Below are positions 1 through 8,897 of a stretch of DNA of 33,342 bases, piece after piece. The stretch is from Streptomyces hygroscopicus subsp. hygroscopicus. Lineage in GTDB: Bacteria > Actinomycetota > Actinomycetes > Streptomycetales > Streptomycetaceae. A program made the position numbers and the translations under genes. Every line of letters starts with the position of its first letter. The stretch's first letter is position 1. The DNA lies in contig NZ_BBOX01000200.1 in assembly GCF_001553455.1 (NCBI RefSeq), positions 1 through 33,342 of the forward strand. Direction: 5' to 3'. The notes under the pieces are model-generated. The model did not search any database. It saw only the letters and a program-made list of their open reading frames with translations, and was not told where the DNA came from.

Positions 1-3000
1 GCGGGTGACCACGCCGTGCCGGTCCAGGAGGGTGCGCGCCAGGGCGTGGGCACGGTGGGTGGGCTCGGGCTCGCGCTCCGGCAGCAGGGACCAGCGTCCG
101 GCGACGGTGGGCGGGCCGTTGCGCGATGCCGTGGGCCAGCCGGTGCGGCCCGTAAGGCCGCCGTAGCGGCCCCGGGGGACCGTGCGCTTGGCGCGGTGGG
201 CGGTGGAGCCCGCGGTGCGGCCCGAGCCCAGCAGGGAGCGGAGCGGGGCGAGGGTGTCGCCGGTGACCCGGCCGGACCAGACCAGGTCCCACAGGGCCTC
301 GGCGAGCTGGGGGTCCTGGAACTCGTGCCCGGCGGCCCGTGCCTGCTCGGCGATCTGGCGGAAGAACAGCCCGTACCCCCCGGCCAGGGCGTCGAGGACG
401 GCCTGGTGGAGGGGGCCCGCTTCCAGGGGGTGCGGGATGTGCAGCAGCAGCGGTGCGGTGTCGGCCAGGTGGAGGGTGACCCAGCCGTCCTTCCCGGGCA
501 GCGCTCCCGCCCCGGCCCAGACGACCTCCCCGGAGGCGGTGAGCTCGTCGAGCATCGTGGGCGTGTAGTCGCTCACCCGGGACGGCAGGACCAGCTTCTC
601 CAGGGCCGACGCCGGGACGGGCGCGCCCTGGAGCTGCTCGATCGCGCGCACCAGCCCGTCGATACCGCGCAGGCTGTGGGTGCCCAGATGCTGCCACTGC
701 GGGAGGAAGGCGGCGAGCGCCGAGGGCGGCACGGGCTCCAGCTCATGGCGCAGCGCGGCCAGGGAACGGCGCCGCAGCCGCCGCAGCACGGCCGCGTCGC
801 ACCACTCCTGGCCCGTGTCCAGGGAAGAGGTTGCGCGAAGCGCATCGTCAGAAGGGTGGTGGCGGGTGACGGGCGGGCGGAACTCGCCCTGGACGACGCG
901 GCCGCTCGCGGCGAGGCGGTGCAGGGCGCCCTCGGTGACGGCCGTGCCGAGGCCGAAGCGGGCGGCGGCCTGCGAGGAGGTGAAGGGGCCGTGGGTGCGG
1001 GCATGGCGGGCCAGCAGATCGCCGAGGGGGTCCTTGACCGGTTCGGTGAACGCCTCGGGGACACCGACCGGCAGCGCCGTGCCGAGCGCGTCCCGCAGCC
1101 GTCCCGCGTCCTCCACCGCCGCCCAGCGGTCCTCGCCCGCGATCCGGACCCGGATGGCCCGCCGGGCCCCGGCCAGCTCCTCGGCCCACCCCGGCTCGGC
1201 GCCGCGCTCGGCCAGCTCGGCGTCGGTGAGCGGGCCGAGCAGCCGCAGGACGTCGGCGACCCCCTCGGCGTCCTTGACCCGGCGGTCGTCGGTGAGCCAC
1301 TGGAGCTCGCGCTCCAGCTCGGCCAGGACGTCGGCGTCCAGCAGCTCGCGCAGCTCGGCCTGGCCCAGGAGCTCGGCCAGCAGCCGGGAGTCGAGGGAGA
1401 GGGCGGCGGCGCGGCGCTCGGCGAGCGGGGAGTCGCCCTCGTACAGGAACTGCGCCACATAGCCGAAGAGCAGCGAGCGGGCGAAGGGGGACGGCTCGGG
1501 GGTGGTCACCTCCACCAGCCGGACCCGGCGGGCCTCGATGTCGCCCATCAGCTCGGTGAGGCCGGGGACGTCGAAGACGTCCTGGAGGCATTCGCGGACG
1601 GCCTCGAGGACGATCGGGAAGGAGCCGAACTCGCCGGCCACCTGGAGGAGCTGCGCGGCGCGCTGGCGCTGCTGCCACAGCGGGGTGCGTTTGCCGGGGT
1701 CGCGGCGGGGCAGCAGCAGGGCGCGGGCGGCGCATTCGCGGAACCGGGAGGCGAACAGCGCCGAACCGCCGACCTGGTCGGTGACGATCTGGCCGATCTC
1801 GCCCTTGTCGAACGCGACATCGGCCGCGCCCACGGGGGACTGCTCGCTGTCGTACTCCGCGCCCTGCCGCATCGGGTCCGCGTCGAGGAGGTCGAGACCC
1901 ATCAGATCGGCGTCGGGCAGCCGCAGCACGATGCCGTCGTCGGCGTGCATGACCTGGGCGTCGATGCCGTACCGCTCGGAGAGGCGGGCCCCCAGGGCGA
2001 GCGCCCAGGGGGCGTGGACCTGCGCGCCGAAGGGGGAGTGGACCACCACGCGCCAGTCGCCCAGCTCGTCGCGGAACCGCTCGACCACGATCGTCCGGTC
2101 GTCGGGAACATGCCCACAGGCACGGCGCTGCTCGTCCAGGTAGCCGATGACGTTCTCGGCGGCCCAGGCGTCCAGGCCGGCGGCCAGCAGCCGCAGGCGG
2201 GCGTCCTCCGGCTTCAGGGCGCCGACCTCCCGCAGGAACGCGCCCAGGGCACGCCCCAGCTCCAGGGGGCGGCCGAGCTGGTCGCCCTTCCAGAAGGGGA
2301 GCCGGCCGGGGACCCCGGGGGCGGGGGAGACCAGGACCCGGTCCCGGGTGATGTCCTCGATCCGCCAGGAGGTGGTGCCCAGGGTGAACACATCGCCCAC
2401 CCGGGACTCGTAGACCATCTCCTCGTCCAACTCGCCCACCCGGCGCCCGCCACCGCCCCGGGGGGAAGCGCTCCGCGCTGCCGCATCGGATCGGCCGCCG
2501 CCCCTCTCCGGTTCGGCGCCCGCCAGGAAGACACCGAAGAGCCCGCGGTCGGGGATGGTGCCGCCGGAGGTCACCGCGAGCCGCTGCGCCCCCGGGCGCC
2601 CCGTGACCGTATGGGCCACGCGGTCCCACACCAGACGCGGCCGCAGCTCCGCGAAGGCGTCGGAGGGGTAGCGGCCCGCGAGCATGTCGAGGACGGAGAT
2701 GTACGCCGACTCCGGGAGCGAGGCGAACGGCGCGGCGCGGCGGATCAGGGCGAGGAGCTCGTCCACGTCCCAGGAGTCCATGGCGGTCATGGCGACCAGC
2801 TGCTGGGCGAGCACGTCCAGCGGGTTGGCGGGCACCCGCAGCGACTCGATCGCCCCCTCGCGCATCCGCTCGGTGACCACCGCGGCCTGCACCAGATCAC
2901 CGCGGTACTTCGGGAAGACCACGCCGGTGGAGACCGCGCCCACCTGGTGGCCGGCCCGGCCCACCCGCTGCAGACCGGAGGCCACCGAGGGCGGTGACTC

Positions 3001-4152
3001 GACCTGGACGACCAGGTCCACCGCGCCCATGTCGATGCCGAGCTCGAGGCTGGAGGTGGCCACGACGGCGGGCAGACGGCCGGCCTTGAGGTCCTCCTCG
3101 ACCAGCGCCCGCTGCTCCTTGGACACCGAGCCGTGGTGCGCGCGGGCCAGCAGCGGGGGCGCGCCCCGGGCCGCACCGGCCTCGGCCATCAGCTCGGCGG
3201 GGGAGTGGTCCTCGGGCAGGGTCTCTCCGGTGGCCCGCTCGTAGGCGATCTCGTTCAGCCGGTTGCACAGCCGCTCGGCCAGGCGGCGGGAGTTGGCGAA
3301 GACGATGGTGGAGCGGTGGGCCTGGATGAGATCGGCGATCCGCTCCTCCACATGGGGCCAGATCGACGGCCGCTCGCCCGGCTCCCCCTCCTGGGCGGGG
3401 GAGCCGCCCAGCTCGCCCAGGTCCTCCACGGGCACGACCACCGACAGGTCGAACTCCTTGCCGGACGGCGGCTGGACGATCTCCACCTTGCGCCGCGGCG
3501 AGAGGAACCGCGCCACCTCGTCCACCGGCCGCACGGTCGCGGACAGGCCGATGCGCCGGGCGGGGCGCTCGAGCAGCTCGTCGAGGCGCTCCAGGGACAG
3601 CGCGAGATGGGCGCCCCGCTTCGTCCCCGCGACGGCGTGGACCTCGTCGAGGATCACGGTCTCCACCCCGCGCAGCGCCTCCCGGGTGGCGGAGGTGAGC
3701 ATCAGGAACAGCGACTCGGGGGTGGTGATGAGGATGTCCGGCGGCCGGGAGGCCAGGGCGCGGCGCTCGGCGGCCGGGGTGTCGCCCGAGCGGGTGCCCA
3801 CCCGGATCTCCGGCTCGGGCAGGCCCAGCCGCACCGCCTCCTGGCGGATACCGGTCAGCGGGCTGCGCAGATTGCGCTCGACGTCCACCGCCAGGGCCTT
3901 GAGCGGGGAGACGTACAGCACCCGGCAGCGCTTCTTGGCCTCGGCGGGCGGCGGCTCACCGGCCAGCTTGTCCAGCGCCGCCAGGAAGGCGGCCAGGGTC
4001 TTGCCCGAACCGGTGGGCGCGACGACCAGGACGTCCGAGCCCTCGCCGATCGCCCGCCACGCGCCCTCCTGCGCGGCAGTGGGCGCGGTGAAGGCACCCG
4101 TGAACCATCCGCGGGTGGCCGGGGAGAATCCGTCGAGCGCCGAACCTGCCAT
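1..4152 (-). CDS. lhr: ATP-dependent helicase Lhr (3' end beyond window)
   Basis: Large superfamily 2 helicase of the Lhr family, a DNA repair 3'-5' helicase in mycobacteria. Reading the minus strand gives an uninterrupted frame of about 1384 codons that runs off the left edge. Visible motifs are Walker A PTGSGKT (about residues 46-52), the DEVH box in VILDEVHAVAG, the SAT motif GLSATVRPVDE and motif VI QRVGRAGHQ. The long Lhr C-terminal region follows. Family members are about 1500 residues, so roughly 120-150 codons should lie outside the window. Two in-frame ATGs exist at 4161 and 4152. I chose 4152 because a PafBC-type promoter has its -10 at 4165-4160, overlapping the upstream ATG, and would start transcription at about 4152. 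Divergent from the AraC gene. The helicase identity is clear; damage induction is inferred from the promoter. Confidence 0.95.
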   Translation of the reverse strand, partial: MAGSALDGFSPATRGWFTGAFTAPTAAQEGAWRAIGEGSDVLVVAPTGSGKTLAAFLAALDKLAGEPPPAEAKKRCRVLYVSPLKALAVDVERNLRSPLTGIRQEAVRLGLPEPEIRVGTRSGDTPAAERRALASRPPDILITTPESLFLMLTSATREALRGVETVILDEVHAVAGTKRGAHLALSLERLDELLERPARRIGLSATVRPVDEVARFLSPRRKVEIVQPPSGKEFDLSVVVPVEDLGELGGSPAQEGEPGERPSIWPHVEERIADLIQAHRSTIVFANSRRLAERLCNRLNEIAYERATGETLPEDHSPAELMAEAGAARGAPPLLARAHHGSVSKEQRALVEEDLKAGRLPAVVATSSLELGIDMGAVDLVVQVESPPSVASGLQRVGRAGHQVGAVSTGVVFPKYRGDLVQAAVVTERMREGAIESLRVPANPLDVLAQQLVAMTAMDSWDVDELLALIRRAAPFASLPESAYISVLDMLAGRYPSDAFAELRPRLVWDRVAHTVTGRPGAQRLAVTSGGTIPDRGLFGVFLAGAEPERGGGRSDAAARSASPRGGGGRRVGELDEEMVYESRVGDVFTLGTTSWRIEDITRDRVLVSPAPGVPGRLPFWKGDQLGRPLELGRALGAFLREVGALKPEDARLRLLAAGLDAWAAENVIGYLDEQRRACGHVPDDRTIVVERFRDELGDWRVVVHSPFGAQVHAPWALALGARLSERYGIDAQVMHADDGIVLRLPDADLMGLDLLDADPMRQGAEYDSEQSPVGAADVAFDKGEIGQIVTDQVGGSALFASRFRECAARALLLPRRDPGKRTPLWQQRQRAAQLLQVAGEFGSFPIVLEAVRECLQDVFDVPGLTELMGDIEARRVRLVEVTTPEPSPFARSLLFGYVAQFLYEGDSPLAERRAAALSLDSRLLAELLGQAELRELLDADVLAELERELQWLTDDRRVKDAEGVADVLRLLGPLTDAELAERGAEPGWAEELAGARRAIRVRIAGEDRWAAVEDAGRLRDALGTALPVGVPEAFTEPVKDPLGDLLARHARTHGPFTSSQAAARFGLGTAVTEGALHRLAASGRVVQGEFRPPVTRHHPSDDALRATSSLDTGQEWCDAAVLRRLRRRSLAALRHELEPVPPSALAAFLPQWQHLGTHSLRGIDGLVRAIEQLQGAPVPASALEKLVLPSRVSDYTPTMLDELTASGEVVWAGAGALPGKDGWVTLHLADTAPLLLHIPHPLEAGPLHQAVLDALAGGYGLFFRQIAEQARAAGHEFQDPQLAEALWDLVWSGRVTGDTLAPLRSLLGSGRTAGSTAHRAKRTVPRGRYGGLTGRTGWPTASRNGPPTVAGRWSLLPEREPEPTHRAHALARTLLDRHGVVTR

Positions 4153-4159
4153 GCCCTCC

Positions 4160-4182
4160 ATCGTGCACCGGACCACTGACAA
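4160..4182 (-). promoter_or_regulatory. PafBC/RecA-NDp-type promoter of lhr
   Basis: On the minus strand TTGTCAGTG (4182-4174) is followed by 8 nt and CACGAT (4165-4160). This fits the mycobacterial RecA-NDp consensus tTGTCRGTG-N8-TAnnnT, used by the DNA-damage activator PafBC. The 9-nt upstream element is identical to the one at recA in this window. The -10 is weaker, with C for T at its first position. The expected start point falls at about 4152, giving a leaderless mRNA. Confidence 0.7.
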
Positions 4183-4232
4183 TGGACGGAGTCGCAGGTC
4201 AGGGGTGGCCCGGCGGGCCGCACAATGGTGCC

Positions 4233-5084
4233 ATGGCCAACCGGGAGAGAGCGCGGCACTGGCGGTACCCCGAGCTTCCGGGCGTCGATCTGCTGCGCGC
4301 CCGCTACATCGACAAGACCTTCGTGTGGCACACCCACGAGACCTTCGTGATCGCGGCGGTCACCGAGGGCATCGAGGAGTTCCACCACCGCGGCACCCTG
4401 GAGCGCACCGGGCCCGGCGGGATCGCGCTCATCAACCCGGAGGTGCCGCACACCGGACGGGCCGGGGCGCCCGGGGGGTGGGTGTACAGCGTGCTGTACC
4501 CGGCCCCCGAGCTGGTCGCCGGTATCGCCGCCGAGACGACCACCCTGCGCGGCACGGCCGGGTTCCGGGTCCCCAGCGTCGACGATCCGCAGGCCGCGCG
4601 GCTGGTCACCGCGGTGCACCGGGCCGCCGAGGAGGGCGACCCGCTCGCCGCCGACAGTCTGCTGCGCATCGCCCTCGCCCGGCTGTTGCGCGACCATGGC
4701 GGCCCGCTCCCCGAGCGCACGGCGCGCACCGCGGGTGCGCGAACGGCGGCGCGCGCCCGCGCGATCCTCCAGGAGCGCATGGCGGATCCGCCGTCCCTGG
4801 GACGGCTGGCGGCCGAGCTGGAGACCGGCCCGTTCGCCCTGCTGCGCGCCTTCCGCGCCCTCTACGGGATGCCGCCGCACACCTGGCTCACCGACGCCCG
4901 GGTCCGCCGGGCCCGGCAACTGCTGGACGCCGGGACCGCGCCCGCCCGGGTGGCGGTCGCCGTCGGCTTCACCGACCAGTCCCACCTGAACCGGCACTTC
5001 ACCCGCATCGTGGGGGTGCCACCGGGCGCCTATCGACGCGAGCGCGCAAGAACGTACAAGACCGGGTCCGAAGCGCTCTCCTAA
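4233..5084 (+). CDS. AraC-family transcriptional regulator
   Basis: DNA-binding regulator of about 283 residues. The N-terminal half looks like an AraC cupin sensor domain (HTHETFVIAAVTEGIEEFHHRG, read in two pieces, and the segment INPEVPHTGR). The C-terminal half carries two helix-turn-helix units ending in the AraC signature SHLNRHFTRIVGVPPGAYRR. An in-frame ATG at 4182 exists but overlaps the lhr promoter. ATG 4233 follows a CACAAT hexamer by 6 nt and begins where homologues usually begin. The stop lies 1 nt before the azlC start, so the regulator and exporter are almost certainly cotranscribed. By analogy it should control azlCD, perhaps in response to a branched-chain amino acid. The ligand cannot be read from sequence. 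Confidence 0.9.
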   Translation: MANRERARHWRYPELPGVDLLRARYIDKTFVWHTHETFVIAAVTEGIEEFHHRGTLERTGPGGIALINPEVPHTGRAGAPGGWVYSVLYPAPELVAGIAAETTTLRGTAGFRVPSVDDPQAARLVTAVHRAAEEGDPLAADSLLRIALARLLRDHGGPLPERTARTAGARTAARARAILQERMADPPSLGRLAAELETGPFALLRAFRALYGMPPHTWLTDARVRRARQLLDAGTAPARVAVAVGFTDQSHLNRHFTRIVGVPPGAYRRERARTYKTGSEALS

Positions 5085-5085
5085 C

Positions 5086-5826
5086 GTGCGGGGTGTGTCA
5101 GAACAGATAGAGATACGAACCGATCCCGCCGCGCCCCCGGCGGACTCGGCCGTCGTCCGCGACGCCCTGGGCGTCGGTGTCGCCGTGGGGCTCTCCGGCT
5201 TCGCCTTCGGGGTGACGTCGGCGGGCGCCGGGCTCGGCCTGCTGCAGACCTGCGCGCTCAGCCTGCTCGTCTTCACCGGGGCGTCGCAGTTCGCCCTCGT
5301 GGGCGCGCTGGCGGCGGGCGGCAACCCGTTCACCGCCGCCGCCGGGGCGTTCTTCCTCGGGGTCCGCAACGCCTTCTACGGCCTCCGGCTGTCCGGGCTC
5401 CTCGGGCTGCCGCGGGCGGTGCGTCCGCTGGCGGCCCAATGGGTCATCGACGAGACCTCGGCCGTCGCCCTCGCCCAGCCCGACCGGCGCACCGCGCGCC
5501 TGGGCTTCACCGTCACCGGGGTGACGCTGTACGTCCTGTGGAACCTGACCACGCTGATCGGCGCCCTGGGCGCGTCCGCGCTCGGCGACACCGACGCCTG
5601 GGGGCTGGACGCCGCCGGGCCCGCCGTCTTCCTCGCCCTGCTGGCCCCCATGCTCAGCGGCACCGTCGAACGGGCCGTGGCCGCCCTCGGGGTCTCGCTG
5701 GTGCTCCTCTCCCAGCCGGTGCTCCCCGCCGGGGTCCCGGTTCTGGTGGCGGCGCTCGCCGCTCCCGTCGTCCTGACGGTGCGCGGACGCATGGCGGGCG
5801 GCACGGAGCCGGGTGAGCGCCGATGA
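5086..5826 (+). CDS. azlC: AzlC family branched-chain amino acid exporter, large subunit
   Basis: Membrane protein of 246 residues and the large subunit of the AzlCD-type amino acid exporter (compare BrnFE of Corynebacterium). After a polar N-terminus of about 20 residues come several hydrophobic segments. The family signature SLLVFTGASQFALVGALAAG and the segment FFLGVRNAFYGLRLS are visible. The start is GTG 5086, 1 nt after the AraC stop; GTG 5095 in the same frame is an equal alternative. The 3' end overlaps azlD by 4 nt (ATGA), implying translational coupling. The substrate is inferred from the family; isoleucine, leucine, valine and methionine are typical. Confidence 0.93.
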   Translation: MRGVSEQIEIRTDPAAPPADSAVVRDALGVGVAVGLSGFAFGVTSAGAGLGLLQTCALSLLVFTGASQFALVGALAAGGNPFTAAAGAFFLGVRNAFYGLRLSGLLGLPRAVRPLAAQWVIDETSAVALAQPDRRTARLGFTVTGVTLYVLWNLTTLIGALGASALGDTDAWGLDAAGPAVFLALLAPMLSGTVERAVAALGVSLVLLSQPVLPAGVPVLVAALAAPVVLTVRGRMAGGTEPGERR

Positions 5827-6125
5827 CCACCTGGATCGCCATCGGCGTCACCGCGGCGGGCTGCTACCTGGTCAAGCTGCTGGGGCTCTCGGTGCCCGCC
5901 GGCGTCCTGGAGCGCCCGCTCGTCAGGCGCCTGGCCGCGCTGCTGCCCGTGGCCCTGCTCGCCGCCCTCACCGCCCAGCAGACCTTCGGCGACGGCCGGC
6001 ACCTCGTCCTGGACGCGAGGGCGGCCGGGCTGGGCGCGGCGGCGCTCGCGCTGGTGCTCCGCGCCCCCTTCCTGGTGGTGGTCGCCGTGGCCGTCGCCGT
6101 CACCGCCGGTGTCCGGGCCCTCTGA
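5823..6125 (+). CDS. azlD: AzlD family branched-chain amino acid exporter, small subunit
   Basis: Small membrane protein of 100 residues with about four hydrophobic segments (TTWIAIGVTAAGCYLVKLLG, LAALLPVALLAALTAQQTF, AAALALVLRAPFLVVVAVAV). This matches the AzlD/BrnE small subunit in size and layout. ATG 5823 overlaps the azlC TGA (ATGA). It works with AzlC as a two-component exporter in the plasma membrane. The stop at 6123-6125 directly abuts the MFS relic on the other strand. Confidence 0.92.
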   Translation: MTTWIAIGVTAAGCYLVKLLGLSVPAGVLERPLVRRLAALLPVALLAALTAQQTFGDGRHLVLDARAAGLGAAALALVLRAPFLVVVAVAVAVTAGVRAL

Positions 6126-6323
6126 GCACCACGGCGCCCGCGCCGGCCCGCCGGGCACGAGGAGTCGCGCGAAGACCATGACGACGGCGGTGAGCACGGA
6201 CATCGCGGCGAACACCCAGCGCCGTCCGGCCGCCGAACCGAGCCAGGCGCCCGGCGGAGTCCCGGCCGGGAGCGCGACCGGGGCCCCGGTCATGGCGAGG
6301 GCCCGGCCCGCCGGTTCCGGCGC
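6126..6323 (-). pseudogene. Remnant of an MFS transporter gene
   Basis: The minus strand here reads an open frame containing GRALAMTGAPVALPAGTPPG, then AWLGSAAGRRWVFAAMSVLT and AVVMVFARLLVPGGPARAP. This resembles the central part of DHA-type major facilitator transporters, around the motif C helix and the following W-R-W-V-F-A helix. Only about 65 residues remain. The fragment starts immediately after the stop of the 6324-7307 gene, in the same frame, and ends at the azlD stop. It has no start-site context and no remaining transporter domains, so I read it as a decayed relic. It could be a chance resemblance, but the succession of residues is very MFS-like. Confidence 0.6.
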
Positions 6324-7307
6324 TCAGATCCGCCGTCCGTAGGCCCGCAGCGTCAGCAGCGCCTCGATGGTCGCCACCGACCGCCACTCCAGCGTTGCCC
6401 CCGGCGTCCATGAGCGCCGGTGCGGCGGCCAGCCGCCGTCCTCCTGCTGCGCGGCCACCAGAGAGTCCAGAGACCGCTCCACCTCGGCGTCGGTGAACCA
6501 CCGGCGCGCCAGCGAGCCGGGGGTGCGGGCGATGTCGTGCACCTGGAGGGGGACGCCGGGGCCGTGCTCCGGCGGCTGGGGACGGTCCTCGACGCGCTCG
6601 GGGGCCGGTCCGGGCACGACCAGCCGCTCCTCCCGCACCCGGCGGCCCAGCCGCTCGGCCGCCGCCTCGGCGCGTGCCCGGTCCGGTGCCCCGTCCAGGA
6701 AGGCGACGGCCGCTCCGACCTGGTACGGACGCGTCACCGCGCCGCCCTCCGCCAGGGCCGCGACCGCCGCCCAGCAGAAGTCCGTGGCCCGGAACAGCCA
6801 CGCGTGCCACACCTCGTTGCGGTGCAGCAGCCCCACGACCGGGCCGGTGGTCAGCAGATCACTGCGCGGACCGTCCGCCGACGGGACCCAGGGGGCCGCC
6901 GGATAGCCGCGCGGCGAGGGGTGGTGCGCGGGCAGCGCGCCGTCGGGCGTGGACACGGCCGTCAGATAGCGGCACAGGCGCTCCACCCGCTGCCCGCCGC
7001 AGCGCCCGATCCCGTCGAGCACCCGTAAGGCGTGCACGGCGTGCAGCGGCTGGCTCACCGGGCCGCGCAGATCCGGTTCCAGCGCATGGCCGTAGCCCCC
7101 GTCGGCGCCCAGGTACGCGGCCAGCGCGGTCTCGACCGCCTCGGCGCCGCCGCCCAGGAAGTGATACGCGAATCTGCGCTGCTCCAGCACGCGGGCGGTC
7201 AGCCAGACGAACCGCTCGGCGCGGGAGAGCGCGGAGGACTCGGCCGGCTGGGCCGGCCCGGCGGAGGGCGACGACGACGAGGAGGGGAGGCTTGCGGATC
7301 GGTCCAT
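6324..7307 (-). CDS. Prenyltransferase/terpenoid-cyclase-like (alpha/alpha toroid) protein
   Basis: Predicted soluble protein of 327 residues with a Ser/Pro-rich N-terminal tail of about 25 residues. The body resembles alpha/alpha-toroid proteins: repeated QW-like segments such as YLGADGGYGHALEPDLRGPV near residue 70 and VAAQQEDGGWPPHRRSWTPG near the C-terminus. No DDxD-type cyclase motif is evident and no catalytic function can be assigned. Streptomyces homologues are usually annotated prenyltransferase or hypothetical. The ATG at 7307 has no clear Shine-Dalgarno but lies 6 nt after TACGGT on the minus strand, which suggests a leaderless transcript. It is divergent from the DUF3046 gene. Confidence 0.75.
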   Translation of the reverse strand: MDRSASLPSSSSSPSAGPAQPAESSALSRAERFVWLTARVLEQRRFAYHFLGGGAEAVETALAAYLGADGGYGHALEPDLRGPVSQPLHAVHALRVLDGIGRCGGQRVERLCRYLTAVSTPDGALPAHHPSPRGYPAAPWVPSADGPRSDLLTTGPVVGLLHRNEVWHAWLFRATDFCWAAVAALAEGGAVTRPYQVGAAVAFLDGAPDRARAEAAAERLGRRVREERLVVPGPAPERVEDRPQPPEHGPGVPLQVHDIARTPGSLARRWFTDAEVERSLDSLVAAQQEDGGWPPHRRSWTPGATLEWRSVATIEALLTLRAYGRRI

Positions 7308-7385
7308 GGACAGACCGTAGGCCGGAAGGCACCCCCGGTAGGGGGCTCACGCCCGGGTGCACCCCGGGAGCGCGATACTGGGCAC

Positions 7386-7580
7386 ATGCGGTTGACGGAC
7401 TTCTGGCAGCGAATGGCGGACCACTTCGGCGAGACCTACGCCGACTCCTTCGCACGCGATCATGTGATGTCGCAGCTCGGCGGCCGGACGGTGCACCAGG
7501 CGCTCGAGGACGGCTGGGAGGCCAAGGACGTCTGGCGCGGCGTCTGCGCCGCGATGGAGATCCCGGAGGGCAAGCGCTGA
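7386..7580 (+). CDS. DUF3046 domain protein
   Basis: Protein of 64 residues matching the actinobacterial DUF3046 family, which commonly sits just upstream of recA. Typical segments are LTDFWQRMADHFGETYADSF, the middle stretch LGGRTVHQALEDGWEAKDVW and the end RGVCAAMEIPEGKR. Function is unknown. The start codon follows GATACT by 6 nt with no Shine-Dalgarno, suggesting leaderless translation. Confidence 0.88.
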   Translation: MRLTDFWQRMADHFGETYADSFARDHVMSQLGGRTVHQALEDGWEAKDVWRGVCAAMEIPEGKR

Positions 7581-7651
7581 GCGGCCTTCCGGACGCACCG
7601 GGTTCCCGGGGTGGCCGGATCTCCTCGGCCGATGTACGCCACACTTGCCCA

Positions 7652-8857
7652 GTGGCCCCGACCGAAGAGACCCTTCCCTCCGACGCCGACGACACCCCGA
7701 GCGCCGCTCGGGCCTCCTCGGATTCCCCGCAACAGCCCGCGCGCATGCCGCGCTGGCTGCCGCGCGCCATGGTGCTCGCACTCGCGCTGGTGGCCTGTTA
7801 CCGGCTTGCGAGCTGGGCCTTCGACCAGCTGACCGGCCTGCTGCTGAACATCCTGATCGCGTTCTTCCTCGCGCTCGCGATCGAACCGGCCGTGGACCGG
7901 ATGGCCGCCCGCGGTATGCGCCGGGGGCTGGCCACCGGGCTGGTCTTTCTCGCCATCCTCATCGGCACCGCGGGCTTCTTCACCCTGCTCGGCTCGATGC
8001 TCGCGGACCAGATCATGACCATGGTCCAGGACTTCCCGCAGTACCTCGACAACGTGGTCAGCTGGATCAACGACACGTTCCACACACATCTGTCGCGTCT
8101 GGAGATCCAGGACAGCCTGCTGCACTCCGACTGGCTGCAGAGCTACGTCAAGAACAGCGCCGACAACGTCCTGGACGTCTCCGCGCAGGTGCTCGGCGGG
8201 TTGTTCAAGCTGCTGACGGTCACCCTGTTCGCCTTCTACTTCGCCGCCGACGGACCCCGGCTGCGCCGCGCCCTGTGCTCGGTGCTGCCGCCGACCCGGC
8301 AGGTGGAGGTGTTGCGCGCCTGGGAGATCGCGGTCGCCAAGACCGGCGGTTACATCTACTCCCGCGGGCTGATGGCCCTGATCTCCGGTATCGCCCACTA
8401 CATCCTGCTGGAGGCCCTGGGCGTGCCCTACGCCCCGGCGCTGGCCGTCTGGGTGGGGCTGATCTCGCAGTTCATCCCGACCATCGGCACCTACCTGGCC
8501 GGGGCCCTGCCGATGCTGATCGCGTTCACCGTCGACCCCTGGTACGCGCTGTGGGTGCTGGTCTTCGTCGTGGTCTACCAGCAGTTCGAGAACTACCTGC
8601 TGCAGCCGAGGATCACCGCCAGGACGGTGGACATCCACCCGGCCGTCTCCTTCGGCTCGGTGATAGCGGGCACCGCGCTGCTGGGCGCGGTGGGCGCGCT
8701 GATCGCGATTCCGGCGACGGCGACGCTGCAGGCGTTCCTCGGCGCGTACATCAAGCGGTACGACGTGACCGACGATCTGCGGGTGCACGGGCGCACGCGG
8801 CGGCGCGGCGCGTCGGCCCTCGCGCGGATGCGCGCCGCGCTGGCGCGGCGCAGTTGA
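7652..8857 (+). CDS. AI-2E family transporter / permease
   Basis: Integral membrane protein of 401 residues in the AI-2E (PerM/UPF0118) family. Hydrophobic segments start near residues 40 and 65 (LLLNILIAFFLALAIEPAVD, GLVFLAILIGTAGFFTLLGS). A soluble middle region follows, with FPQYLDNVVSWINDTFHT, and then a C-terminal helix cluster (SQFIPTIGTYLAGALPMLIA, NYLLQPRITARTVDIHPAVS). GTG 7652 gives a start at APTEETLPSDADD; the hexamer CACACT ends 6 nt before it. Family members export diverse small molecules or ions; the substrate here is unknown. The TTGACA of a putative recA promoter overlaps its stop codon. Confidence 0.9.
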   Translation: MAPTEETLPSDADDTPSAARASSDSPQQPARMPRWLPRAMVLALALVACYRLASWAFDQLTGLLLNILIAFFLALAIEPAVDRMAARGMRRGLATGLVFLAILIGTAGFFTLLGSMLADQIMTMVQDFPQYLDNVVSWINDTFHTHLSRLEIQDSLLHSDWLQSYVKNSADNVLDVSAQVLGGLFKLLTVTLFAFYFAADGPRLRRALCSVLPPTRQVEVLRAWEIAVAKTGGYIYSRGLMALISGIAHYILLEALGVPYAPALAVWVGLISQFIPTIGTYLAGALPMLIAFTVDPWYALWVLVFVVVYQQFENYLLQPRITARTVDIHPAVSFGSVIAGTALLGAVGALIAIPATATLQAFLGAYIKRYDVTDDLRVHGRTRRRGASALARMRAALARRS

Positions 8858-8883
8858 CACGAAAATCGAACATCCATTCTCAT
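8854..8883 (+). promoter_or_regulatory. LexA (SOS) box within a vegetative-type recA promoter
   Basis: GAACATCCATTC (8868-8879) matches the actinobacterial LexA operator GAAC-N4-GTTC with one substitution in the right half-site. It lies between TTGACA (8854-8859) and TCTCAT (8878-8883), which have an 18-nt spacer, so LexA binding would block this promoter. The LexA site is well supported; the -10 assignment is weaker. Confidence 0.75.
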
Positions 8884-8897
8884 GGAGGTCCGGCAAG

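Noticed and set aside
16..2997. 993-codon open frame on the plus strand opposite lhr
   Set aside because: High GC makes long antisense frames common; composition is Gly/Arg/Ala/Gln-rich with no domain, while the minus strand reads a clean Lhr helicase.
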